A DNA stretch of 64,000 nt from contig JAFXDK010000025.1 in NCBI GenBank assembly GCA_017521805.1, forward strand, positions 62,001 through 126,000, read 5' to 3'. Positions 8,494-16,319 of the stretch are shown here, piece after piece. The notes below the pieces were generated by a model. It ran no database searches. It was not told the origin of the DNA and saw only the letters and a list, made by a program, of their open reading frames with translations. Each line of letters opens with the position of its first letter. The first letter of the stretch is position 1. Both the position numbers and the translations under genes were made by a program. The DNA is from Ruminococcus sp. GTDB lineage: Bacteria; Bacillota; Clostridia; Oscillospirales; Ruminococcaceae.

Positions 8494-9999
8494 ATGAAAA
8501 TAAGCAAAATTATTTCAGCTGTTATTGCTGTGGGATTTGCTATCCCTCAGATGAATACGGCGCATGCAGCTGAAAACGTAGTTCATCTATATGAGGGTGA
8601 AGCATCGGCGGAGGCTTGGACTTGTCCGCTGACAATTCCTGTTCCTGATACGAGTATTTACACTGAGGGCAATACCATTGCCATAAAATGTGAATCCGAT
8701 GAAGCTCCTTATTTTGTGCTTACTTCAAACAGCGGCGGTGAAAACTGGGCAAGTCTGCTTCCGGATGATGTCAACGGCGATTGGTACTATTATTCATATG
8801 ACGCTATGACAGAAGTTTTCGGCACGGATTTTTCGCTCCTTGATTATATTTCTGTTATGTCCGCTAATTCCCCTACAACTGTATATGCTATTGATATGCT
8901 TGTGGGTGATACGGGGAATACTCCCGAAAATGACAATTCTGAACATATTTCAAGGGTTGTGGGATATCTGCCCGACTGGTCATATCAGGCATACGGAAAG
9001 CTTGATTTCAGCGCGCTGACGCATATGAATATTGCTTTTTGCAATCCCGACAGCGACGGTAATCTCTCCTGTTACATACCTGATATTGAGATGAAAAACA
9101 TTGTCAATAAAGCCCATTCAAACGATGTTAAGGTTATGGCGGCACTTGGAGGCGGCGGCGGTTGCGACGGATACTTGCCGCTTCTTGATACACCTGAGGA
9201 AATGGCGGAATTCAATGAAAAAATTGTGGAATACTGCGAAAAATACGACCTTGACGGTATTGATCTTGATATTGAACTGGGATCAAACCATGAAATCTGG
9301 AAATATTACGCTGACTGGGTGTTTTCGCTCCGTGAAATCTGCGATGAATATGGCTATGAGTTTTCTACTGCTACGGCGCAGTGGGTTGCGGTTAATGTTT
9401 CTCCAGATACATACAGCCTTTTCGATTTCGTCAATGTTATGGCTTATGATAACGACGCTGACGAAAGCTCTCACTGCGATATGGAGTTTACGGAAACTTC
9501 TCTGAAATATTTCAATATTCAAAAGAAAATTCCGAAAGACAAGCTTGTTCTTGGCGTTCCTTTTTACGGCAGGGGGTATACCTCCGACGGTAAGCTTGAT
9601 TGGAATTCCTATGTTCCTTTCTTGGAATTGATTGAACTTGATAAGGAAAATTACAGCAGGGATTTATACGGCGATATTGCTTACAATGGCGCGGTTACTA
9701 TGGCTGAAAAGTGCGATATTTCCAAAAATTATGGCGGTATTATGATATGGGAGCTCTCTCAGGACGCGCAAGGGGAGTATTCACTACTTAAACTTATTAA
9801 GGATAAGCTGACTGTTTCCGCTTCTGTAAAGGGCGATGTGAATTCTGACGGTGAATTTACCATAGCTGATGCGGTTATGCTTCAAGGCTGGCTTCTCGGC
9901 TCTGGGAAAATTACAGACTGGCTGGCTGGGGATTTGGATAATGACAGCATTATTGATATATTTGATTTTATCCATATGAGAAAAATGCTTGTTGCGTAA
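8494..9999 (+). CDS. Secreted glycoside hydrolase family 18 protein with dockerin
   Basis: The 501-residue protein starts at ATG 8494 behind AAAGGAG; a TTG start at 8461 would lie inside the promoter. It has a signal peptide (to about residue 27), a beta-rich module that may bind carbohydrate (about 30-145), and a GH18 TIM barrel (about 160-430). The family signature DxxDxDxE is present as D254-G-I-D257-L-D259-I-E261, with E261 as the predicted acid/base. A C-terminal type I dockerin (about 440-500, loops DVNSDGEFTIAD and DLDNDSIIDIFD) completes it. GH18 members hydrolyse chitin, chitooligosaccharides or N-glycan cores. The intact motif predicts activity rather than a lectin role. Confidence 0.93.
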   Translation: MKISKIISAVIAVGFAIPQMNTAHAAENVVHLYEGEASAEAWTCPLTIPVPDTSIYTEGNTIAIKCESDEAPYFVLTSNSGGENWASLLPDDVNGDWYYYSYDAMTEVFGTDFSLLDYISVMSANSPTTVYAIDMLVGDTGNTPENDNSEHISRVVGYLPDWSYQAYGKLDFSALTHMNIAFCNPDSDGNLSCYIPDIEMKNIVNKAHSNDVKVMAALGGGGGCDGYLPLLDTPEEMAEFNEKIVEYCEKYDLDGIDLDIELGSNHEIWKYYADWVFSLREICDEYGYEFSTATAQWVAVNVSPDTYSLFDFVNVMAYDNDADESSHCDMEFTETSLKYFNIQKKIPKDKLVLGVPFYGRGYTSDGKLDWNSYVPFLELIELDKENYSRDLYGDIAYNGAVTMAEKCDISKNYGGIMIWELSQDAQGEYSLLKLIKDKLTVSASVKGDVNSDGEFTIADAVMLQGWLLGSGKITDWLAGDLDNDSIIDIFDFIHMRKMLVA

Positions 10000-10004
10000 T
10001 AAAA

Positions 10005-10027
10005 AAACTGCGGTTAATCCGCAGTTT
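10005..10027 (+). terminator. Terminator of the GH18 gene, first of three copies
   Basis: A perfect AAACTGCGG-TTAAT-CCGCAGTTT hairpin lies right after the stop codon. The same hairpin recurs at 10169-10191 and 10333-10355, the third with one loop change. Confidence 0.8.
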
Positions 10028-10168
10028 CAGTCTGTAGAAAAAGGCGTTATTTCAATGCGGACCGCCAAAGGCGGCCCCTACGAATCGGCTATTTTACGTC
10101 ATTTCGTGTAGGGGCGGATATTATCCGCCTGCAATTTCGGTACGAAATTCAGGTTTTTCGACAATCTC
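10028..10168. repeat. Palindromic interspersed repeat, copy A
   Basis: A 141-base unit with imperfect inverted ends (TGTAGAAAAA and TTTTTCGACA). Inside is an inner CCCTAC/GTAGGGG pair enclosing a conserved CGGCTATTTTACGT core. Each inner arm carries its own hairpin, here ACCGCC-AAA-GGCGG and GGCGGAT-ATT-ATCCGCC. Copies B and C share the skeleton but have different hairpin sequences. Confidence 0.85.
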
Positions 10169-10191
10169 AAACTGCGGTTAATCCGCAGTTT

Positions 10192-10332
10192 CAGTCTGTA
10201 AAAAAAGGCATATTGTATAACGGACACGGCACGCCGTGTCCCTACAAAACGGCTATTTTACGTTGCACGATGTAGGGTCACGGCGTGCCGTGACCACAAT
10301 TTCGGAACGAAATTCACGTTTTCAACAATCTC
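10192..10332. repeat. Palindromic interspersed repeat, copy B
   Basis: This unit has the same layout and length as copy A and lies in tandem at a 164-base period. Its hairpins are GGACACGGC-ACGCCGTGTCC and GGTCACGGC-GTGCCGTGACC flanking the same CGGCTATTTTACGT core. The right-hand part is nearly identical to the copy at 42304-42466. Confidence 0.85.
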
Positions 10333-10362
10333 AAACTGCGGTGAATCCGCAGTTTTTCCATT

Positions 10363-10671
10363 TTATTCAAATTCGTATTCGCCCTTGTAGTTCTTCTTGA
10401 ATTCCTCAAATACTTCGTTTACAAGTGCATCGTCCTCAACTGCAACAAATTCGTCAAAGTCGGGGTCCTCTGAGGGTACAAGTTCGAGAATTACTACTCC
10501 CTCATCTTCTTCATCAAAGGGGAGAAGTACTGCAAACCAGCGCTCTTTGTACTCCAGTGTGTCGAGAACTTCGAAAGAAACTTCCTCGCCGTTGTCATCT
10601 ACGAGAGTTACATAATTTTCGTTTTCTTCCTCTTCGGGAATATTTACATTTTCATTGATATTTTCGCTCAT
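10363..10671 (-). CDS. DUF1292 family acidic protein
   Basis: This 102-residue, strongly acidic cytoplasmic protein has the pattern of DUF1292 (YrzB-like): an NYVTLVDDNGEEVSFEVLDT strand pair followed by ERWFAVLLPFDEEDEG and VILELVPSEDPDFDEF. The function of the family is unknown; members are common in Firmicutes, often near ruvX/yqgF, although here ruvX is 38 kb away. It is transcribed alone, with an AAAGGAGAT ribosome binding site. Confidence 0.85.
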   Translation of the reverse strand: MSENINENVNIPEEEENENYVTLVDDNGEEVSFEVLDTLEYKERWFAVLLPFDEEDEGVVILELVPSEDPDFDEFVAVEDDALVNEVFEEFKKNYKGEYEFE

Positions 10672-10812
10672 TTTTATTATCTCCTTTGTGGGAATCTGTT
10701 TCGACTCCTTATTTTATAACTATATTATACACGCTGAATTAAGTTTTGTCAAGAATAAAATACAAGTATGAACCTCTAATGTGTTAAAAATTTGAAAATT
10801 TATATTTATCTC

Positions 10813-10841
10813 TTGCATTATTTCGCAATATGTGGTATAAT
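10813..10841 (+). promoter_or_regulatory. Promoter of the fusion acyl-CoA ligase gene
   Basis: TTGCAT at 10813-10818 and TATAAT at 10836-10841 are separated by 17 bases, about 75 bases upstream of the start codon. Confidence 0.75.
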
Positions 10842-10917
10842 TACTTTATCTGTTTAGGGCAGTAAAGGCGGTAAATTGGTTATTGCCGGAATATATGCAA
10901 AGGAATGATATGATAAT

Positions 10918-13446
10918 ATGAAAATCAGTTTTTCTACTCTCGCTTGTCCCAATTGGTCATGGCAGGATATCTATGGTGCTGCTAAAGACCTTGGTTTCAA
11001 CGGTATTGAGATAAGAGGTCTTGGAGATGAAATTTTTTCTGTAAAGGCTCAGCCGTTTACAGATTCACAGCTACCTAAAACAATCGAAAAGCTAAATTCT
11101 CTCGGACTTGAAATTTCTTGTCTATCCTCCGGCGCATGTCTTAAATATAAGGATAAATTCGCTGAGGCAGAGGCTGAAATTATTGCTTATGCTCAGCTTG
11201 CTTCAAAGCTTGGCACTTCTTATATAAGAATTCTTGCAGATCTTGAACCTGCTCCTGTAGATGCTGTTGACGATGACTATATTGTTGAATGTCTGAAAAA
11301 GCTCGCTCCAATCGCTGAGGAGTACAATGTTACTCTTCTTGTTGAAACAAATGGCGTTTATTGCGATACTGCAAGACTTGCTGCTGTTCTTGATAAGGTT
11401 GCAAGCCGTAAGGTTGCGGCTCTCTGGGATATGCACCACCCTTACCGCTATAATAATGAATCCCCTGAAACTACTGTTGCGAATCTGGGACAGTATATCA
11501 AGTATACCCATGTTAAAGACAGTGTGATGAAAGCTGACGGTGCTGTTGAATATCGTCTCATGGGCAGCGGTGATATGCCTGTAAAGGCTATGATTCAGGC
11601 TCTTGAAACTATCAACTATGACGGTTATGTTTCTCTTGAATGGGTTAAGCGCTGGGCTTCCGACCTCAGTGACGGCGGTATTGTTATTCCTCAGTATGCT
11701 CAGTATATGGAGCCATATAAGAAAAAGCACAAGCACTCTCTCCAGAAAAGCAATAAGGGTACAGGCTATTATCCTTGGCCTAAGGAGAAGATTCTCAACT
11801 ACACTTTCCCTGACGTTCTTGACCGTATGTGTGAGGAATTCCCAAACCAGTATGCTTTCAGATACACTGAACTTGATTATACACGTACATATTCTGAATT
11901 CCGCGACGATGTTGATACATTTGCAAGAGCTCTGCTTGCTATGGGCGTAAAAAAGGGCGACCATGTAGCTATATGGGCTACAAACGTTCCTCAGTGGTAT
12001 ATCACGTTCTGGGCTACAACTAAAATCGGCGCTGTTCTTGTTACTGTAAACACTGAATATAAAATCCATGAGGCTGAATACCTCCTCCGTCAGTCTGATA
12101 CAAATACTCTTGTTATGGTTGACGGTATCAGAGATATCAGTTATGTGAACATCATTAAGGAGCTTTGCCCTGAGCTTGAAAACTGTGAGCCAGGTAAGCT
12201 TGAATCTGCAAGACTTCCAATGCTGAAAAATGTTATTACTGTTGAATCTGTGAACAAGGGTTGTTATACTTGGGAGGAGGCTGTTGCTCGCTCCAAGGAC
12301 GTTTCTTACGGCGAAATGGAAAGCGTAAGAAAGACTATTAGTGTTCATGATGTGTGCAATATGCAGTATACATCGGGTACTACCGGATTCCCCAAGGGCG
12401 TTATGCTTACTCACTACAATGTTGTAAACAATGGTAAGGCTATTGGCGATTGCATGGACCTTTCCACTGCTGACCGCATGATGATTCAGGTGCCTATGTT
12501 CCACTGTTTCGGTATGGTGCTTGCTATGACAGCCTCAATGACACATGGCGTTACTATGTCGCCTATTACAAGATTTTCTCCCAGAAAGGGACTTGCTTGT
12601 ATTAATAAAGAAAAGATTACCTGCTTCCACGGTGTACCGACTATGTTTATTGCTATGCTTGGTCATGAGGATTTCGACAAGACCGATTTCTCCTATATGC
12701 GTACAGGTATTATGGCCGGTTCTCCTTGTCCTATCAAGACTATGGAAGAAGTGCTTGAAAAGATGAATATGTCTGAAATCTGTATCACTTATGGACAGAC
12801 AGAGGCTTCACCTGCCTGCACTATGAGTAAGACAACTGACAGCATTGAGCAGCGTGTTAATACTGTCGGCGGCGCTATTTTCGGCGTTGAGTGCAAAATC
12901 GTTGACCCCGAAACAAATGAGGAGCTTCCCGATGATACAGACGGCGAGTTTGTTGCCCGCGGATACAACATCATGAAAGGCTATTACAAAATGCCTGAGG
13001 CTACTGCTGCTGCTATTGATTCTGACGGTTGGCTCCACACCGGCGACCTTGCAAGACGCCGTTCTTCTGACGGATACTATAAGATTACAGGTCGTATAAA
13101 GGATATGATTATCCGCGGCGGTGAGAATATTTATCCCAAGGAGATTGAAGATTTCCTTTATACACATCCAAAGGTAAAGGATGTTCAGGTTATCGGTGTT
13201 CCGAGTGCTGATTACGGTGAGGAAATTATGGCTTGCATTATTCTTCAGGAAGGTGTGACTGCTACTGAGGAGGAAATCAAGGGCTTCTGCCTTGAAAGAA
13301 TGGCAAAGCATAAGTGCCCGAAATATATTGATTTCGTGGAGGGATTTCCCATGAATGCTGCCGGAAAAATCCTCAAATACAAAATGCGTGAGCAGGCTGT
13401 TGAAAAGCTGAATCTCCACAAGGATAATGAAATTGTAACTGCATAA
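10918..13446 (+). CDS. Fusion of a xylose-isomerase-like TIM barrel with an acyl-CoA synthetase
   Basis: This 842-residue protein joins two complete domains. Residues 1-275 match sugar phosphate isomerase/epimerase TIM barrels (AP endonuclease 2 family), with conserved metal-site patches such as ILADLE, LVETNGV, LWDMHHPYR, YTHVKDS and YVSLEW. Residues about 290-840 are an AMP-binding acyl-CoA ligase: P-loop YTSGTTGFPKG (about 484), TYGQTEASP (about 624), GWLHTGDLARR (about 702), GRIKDMIIRGGENIYPKE (about 724) and the C-terminal catalytic Lys region AAGKILKYK (about 815). The reading frame is continuous, so this is a real fusion and not two genes. The ligase half probably activates a medium- or long-chain fatty acid; the role of the barrel is unknown. 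Both halves look catalytically intact. Confidence 0.9.
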   Translation: MKISFSTLACPNWSWQDIYGAAKDLGFNGIEIRGLGDEIFSVKAQPFTDSQLPKTIEKLNSLGLEISCLSSGACLKYKDKFAEAEAEIIAYAQLASKLGTSYIRILADLEPAPVDAVDDDYIVECLKKLAPIAEEYNVTLLVETNGVYCDTARLAAVLDKVASRKVAALWDMHHPYRYNNESPETTVANLGQYIKYTHVKDSVMKADGAVEYRLMGSGDMPVKAMIQALETINYDGYVSLEWVKRWASDLSDGGIVIPQYAQYMEPYKKKHKHSLQKSNKGTGYYPWPKEKILNYTFPDVLDRMCEEFPNQYAFRYTELDYTRTYSEFRDDVDTFARALLAMGVKKGDHVAIWATNVPQWYITFWATTKIGAVLVTVNTEYKIHEAEYLLRQSDTNTLVMVDGIRDISYVNIIKELCPELENCEPGKLESARLPMLKNVITVESVNKGCYTWEEAVARSKDVSYGEMESVRKTISVHDVCNMQYTSGTTGFPKGVMLTHYNVVNNGKAIGDCMDLSTADRMMIQVPMFHCFGMVLAMTASMTHGVTMSPITRFSPRKGLACINKEKITCFHGVPTMFIAMLGHEDFDKTDFSYMRTGIMAGSPCPIKTMEEVLEKMNMSEICITYGQTEASPACTMSKTTDSIEQRVNTVGGAIFGVECKIVDPETNEELPDDTDGEFVARGYNIMKGYYKMPEATAAAIDSDGWLHTGDLARRRSSDGYYKITGRIKDMIIRGGENIYPKEIEDFLYTHPKVKDVQVIGVPSADYGEEIMACIILQEGVTATEEEIKGFCLERMAKHKCPKYIDFVEGFPMNAAGKILKYKMREQAVEKLNLHKDNEIVTA

Positions 13447-13452
13447 TGTTTA

Positions 13453-13477
13453 AAAGGCTGCTGTAATTGCAGCCTTT
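13453..13477 (+). terminator. Rho-independent terminator
   Basis: AAAGGCTGC paired with GCAGCCTTT followed by a T tract, immediately after the fusion gene. Confidence 0.9.
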
Positions 13478-13589
13478 TTGGTTGAAATATTGGTGTGAAA
13501 ATAATGTTGAAGCTTTGTGAAAATATTTGGAAAAGTTTGTGAGAATTGCCGAAATTTTAAGGTTGTGTAAAATGACCAGAATCTCCCTA

Positions 13590-13618
13590 TTGCTTTTTTT
13601 GTTTCCAAATGGTATAAT
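13590..13618 (+). promoter_or_regulatory. Promoter of the capD-type/galE genes
   Basis: TTGCTT at 13590-13595 and TATAAT at 13613-13618 are separated by 17 bases, upstream of the dehydratase start. Confidence 0.7.
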
Positions 13619-13660
13619 AACAATAAGCATACATATTTTTGTATGGTAAATATTTAAGGA

Positions 13661-15229
13661 ATGGAATGTCGGGAAATGGAATTTAATATCAAGTTAAAAA
13701 GAACGATGATTATCGGCGGAGGTTCTGCGGCAAGAATTCTCATTAAAGAAATTTTCAATGCTAAACACTCCCCATATATCGGAGATAAGTATGCAGCTGC
13801 ATATGTTCCTGTATGCATCATTGACAGCGACAAGGAAAAATTTGGTACTTACATCCATGGCGTCGAGATTATCGGCGGAAATGACCTCATTGTTAAAAAG
13901 GCAAAAGAGCTCAATATCGATGTTATCATCATTGCTATCCCTTCCCTTTCAGAAAAGGCAAGAAAAGAGCTTATTGACATTTGTAACGAGACAAAGCTTC
14001 CTCTTAAAATAGTTCCTTTTGTTGGTTCACTTATATTGAAAAATGAGAAATCAATTCTCAATCAGGTAAGAGGTATCAATGTTGAGGAGCTTCTCGGACG
14101 CGATCCCATTACTTTTGACAACAAGGATATCAAGAACTTCATTCAGGGTAAGAGATGTATGGTTACAGGTGGCGGCGGAAGTATCGGCTCTGAGCTTGCG
14201 CGACAAATTGCTCAGTATGAACCTGAGGAAATTGTTATTGTTGATGTCTATGAAAACAGTGCTTATGAAATCCAACAGGAACTCAGGATGACCTACGGCG
14301 ATGATGGTCTTAATCTTATTACCCTTATTGCGTCCGTTCGTGACAGAGACCGTATGGACAAGATTATTCAGGTTTATAACCCTCAGATTATCTTTCATGC
14401 TGCTGCTCACAAGCATGTTCCTCTTATGGAGGTTTCTCCTATGGAGGCAATAAAGAACAATGTTGTTGGTACTCTCAATGTTGCTCAGCTTGCGCAGAAA
14501 AACAATGTTGAGAAATTTGTTATGATTTCTACTGACAAGGCCGTTAATCCTACAAATGTTATGGGTGCTTCAAAGCGTTGCTGCGAAATGATCGTTCAGT
14601 ATCTTGCTCAGCAGAAAAAGGGTGTTACTGAATTCGTTACAACCCGTTTCGGAAATGTTCTTGGTTCTAATGGTTCTGTTATTCCTCTTTTCAAAAAGCA
14701 GATTGAAAAGGGCGGTCCAGTTACTGTAACTGACGAAAGAGTTATCCGCTATTTTATGACTATTCCTGAGGCTGTAAGTCTTGTTATGGAGGCTGCTGCT
14801 ATTGCAAAGGGCGGAGAAATCTTTGTTCTTGATATGGGTGAGCCTGTCAAGATTGTTACACTTGCAGAAAATCTTATCCGTATGTGTGGAAAAGAACCAT
14901 ATGTGGATATTGATATTAAATTTACAGGTTTGCGCGACGGTGAAAAGCTCTATGAGGAGCTTCTCATGGACGAAGAAGGCATTGAGAAAACAGATAACGA
15001 GCTTATCTATATCGGTCATCAGATAAAGATTGACCAGAATACATTTATGGACAGACTTAATGTTCTTATTGAGGCTTCTCTTAAAAATGACTGCGAAACT
15101 GCTGTTCAGGCTTTGCACGATATGGTTCCTACTTTTAAAGACCCAAAAGAAGTCAACGAAAATGCTATAAAGGAAAGAGAAGAAAAGGAAAAAGAAAACG
15201 CTGAAAATAAGGATTTCCAGACGGTATAA
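13661..15229 (+). CDS. Soluble CapD/FlaA1-type nucleotide-sugar 4,6-dehydratase
   Basis: This 522-residue protein has an N-terminal Rossmann-like domain (MIIGGGSAARIL, about 10-150) and a short-chain dehydrogenase domain with VTGGGGSIGSEL (about 168). It also has FHAAAHKHVPLME, and STDKAVNPTNVMGASKR, where MxxxK replaces YxxxK as is usual for UDP-GlcNAc 4,6-dehydratases. Full-length members have four N-terminal membrane helices; these are absent, so this form is cytosolic. It probably makes a 4-keto-6-deoxy sugar for surface glycans. The start is uncertain: ATG 13661 directly abuts AAGGA, and ATG 13676 is an alternative. galE follows after 13 bases. The Glu/Lys-rich tail is disordered. Confidence 0.88.
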   Translation: MECREMEFNIKLKRTMIIGGGSAARILIKEIFNAKHSPYIGDKYAAAYVPVCIIDSDKEKFGTYIHGVEIIGGNDLIVKKAKELNIDVIIIAIPSLSEKARKELIDICNETKLPLKIVPFVGSLILKNEKSILNQVRGINVEELLGRDPITFDNKDIKNFIQGKRCMVTGGGGSIGSELARQIAQYEPEEIVIVDVYENSAYEIQQELRMTYGDDGLNLITLIASVRDRDRMDKIIQVYNPQIIFHAAAHKHVPLMEVSPMEAIKNNVVGTLNVAQLAQKNNVEKFVMISTDKAVNPTNVMGASKRCCEMIVQYLAQQKKGVTEFVTTRFGNVLGSNGSVIPLFKKQIEKGGPVTVTDERVIRYFMTIPEAVSLVMEAAAIAKGGEIFVLDMGEPVKIVTLAENLIRMCGKEPYVDIDIKFTGLRDGEKLYEELLMDEEGIEKTDNELIYIGHQIKIDQNTFMDRLNVLIEASLKNDCETAVQALHDMVPTFKDPKEVNENAIKEREEKEKENAENKDFQTV

Positions 15230-15242
15230 ACGAGGTGTAAAA

Positions 15243-16259
15243 ATGGCAGTATTACTTGCGGGAGGCGCAGGATATATAGGCTCACATACAGCTGTTGAGC
15301 TTATTAATTCAGGCTATGATGTTGTTGTTGCGGACAATTACAGCAACAGCTGTCCCGAATCTATAAAACGAGTTGAAAAAATTACAGGAAAAACTATAAA
15401 AACATATGAGGTTGATATAAGGGATTCTCAGGCTATTGAAAAGATTTTCGTGGAAAATGATATCGACGCTGTTATTCATTTTGCAGGTCTTAAAGCTGTG
15501 GGTGAATCAGTTCAGAAGCCTGTGATGTACTACAGAAATAATATCGATACTACTCTTTCGCTTCTTGAAACTATGAGTAAATATAATGTTAAAAATATTA
15601 TATTCTCATCAAGTGCTACTGTTTACGGCGAGGAAAATCCTGTGCCCTATTTTGAGACAATGAAAAGGGGCGTTTGTACCAACCCTTACGGTTGGACTAA
15701 GGCTATGATGGAGCAGATTTTTGAGGACGCTGCAAAGGCTGACCCTGAACTCTCCGTTATTCTCCTCAGATACTTCAACCCTATCGGCGCTCACGAAAGC
15801 GGCATGATTGGCGAGGATCCACATGGGATTCCAAATAATCTTATGCCTTATGTTTCTCAGGTTGCTGTGGGTAAGCGTGAATGTCTCACTATTTTCGGCA
15901 ATGATTATCCTACTGCTGACGGTACTTGCACAAGAGATTATATTCACGTTATGGATTTAGCTGCAGGTCATGTCAAGGCTGTGGATTATATCATGAATAA
16001 TAACTGCGTTGAGATATTCAATCTTGGTACAGGTGTGCCCTACAGCGTAACGGAAATTGTTCAGACGTTTGAAAAGGTCAACGGTATCAAGGTCAATCAC
16101 GTGTACGGCGCAAGACGTGACGGAGATTTGGCTGAATGCTATGCCAATGCTGATAAGGCTTATGAAGTTCTTGGGTGGAAAACTCAGCGTAATCTTGAGG
16201 ATATGTGCCGCGATACTTGGAATTGGCAGAAGAATAATCCTGAAGGTTACGGCAGATAA
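15243..16259 (+). CDS. galE: UDP-glucose 4-epimerase
   Basis: The enzyme interconverts UDP-glucose and UDP-galactose. The 338-residue protein has the NAD-binding GGAGYIGSH loop at residues 7-15, the FAGLKAVGES motif, the catalytic SSSATVYG serine/threonine region and the YGWTK (YxxxK) catalytic pair near residue 149. The length is typical. A CGAGGTG ribosome binding site precedes the ATG. It is co-transcribed with the upstream dehydratase and ends at a hairpin, which suggests a small nucleotide-sugar operon for cell-surface polysaccharide. Confidence 0.96.
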   Translation: MAVLLAGGAGYIGSHTAVELINSGYDVVVADNYSNSCPESIKRVEKITGKTIKTYEVDIRDSQAIEKIFVENDIDAVIHFAGLKAVGESVQKPVMYYRNNIDTTLSLLETMSKYNVKNIIFSSSATVYGEENPVPYFETMKRGVCTNPYGWTKAMMEQIFEDAAKADPELSVILLRYFNPIGAHESGMIGEDPHGIPNNLMPYVSQVAVGKRECLTIFGNDYPTADGTCTRDYIHVMDLAAGHVKAVDYIMNNNCVEIFNLGTGVPYSVTEIVQTFEKVNGIKVNHVYGARRDGDLAECYANADKAYEVLGWKTQRNLEDMCRDTWNWQKNNPEGYGR

Positions 16260-16270
16260 TTAATATAAAG

Positions 16271-16297
16271 ATACCCCTTGGAAAATCCGAGGGGTAT
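16271..16297 (+). terminator. Hairpin after galE
   Basis: ATACCCCT paired with AGGGGTAT in the short galE-uvrB gap. The following T tract is weak, so termination may be partial. Confidence 0.6.
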
Positions 16298-16319
16298 TTG
16301 CGGTATAAAGGAGGTACTT

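Noticed and set aside
10005..10355. Possible CRISPR array because of three hairpins at 164-base period
   Set aside because: The parts between hairpins are themselves repeats, too long for spacers, and match the copy at 42304-42466.
11203..12504. A 433-codon minus-strand open frame inside the fusion ligase gene
   Set aside because: It is an antisense shadow of a gene with intact ligase motifs, and its protein has no recognisable family.
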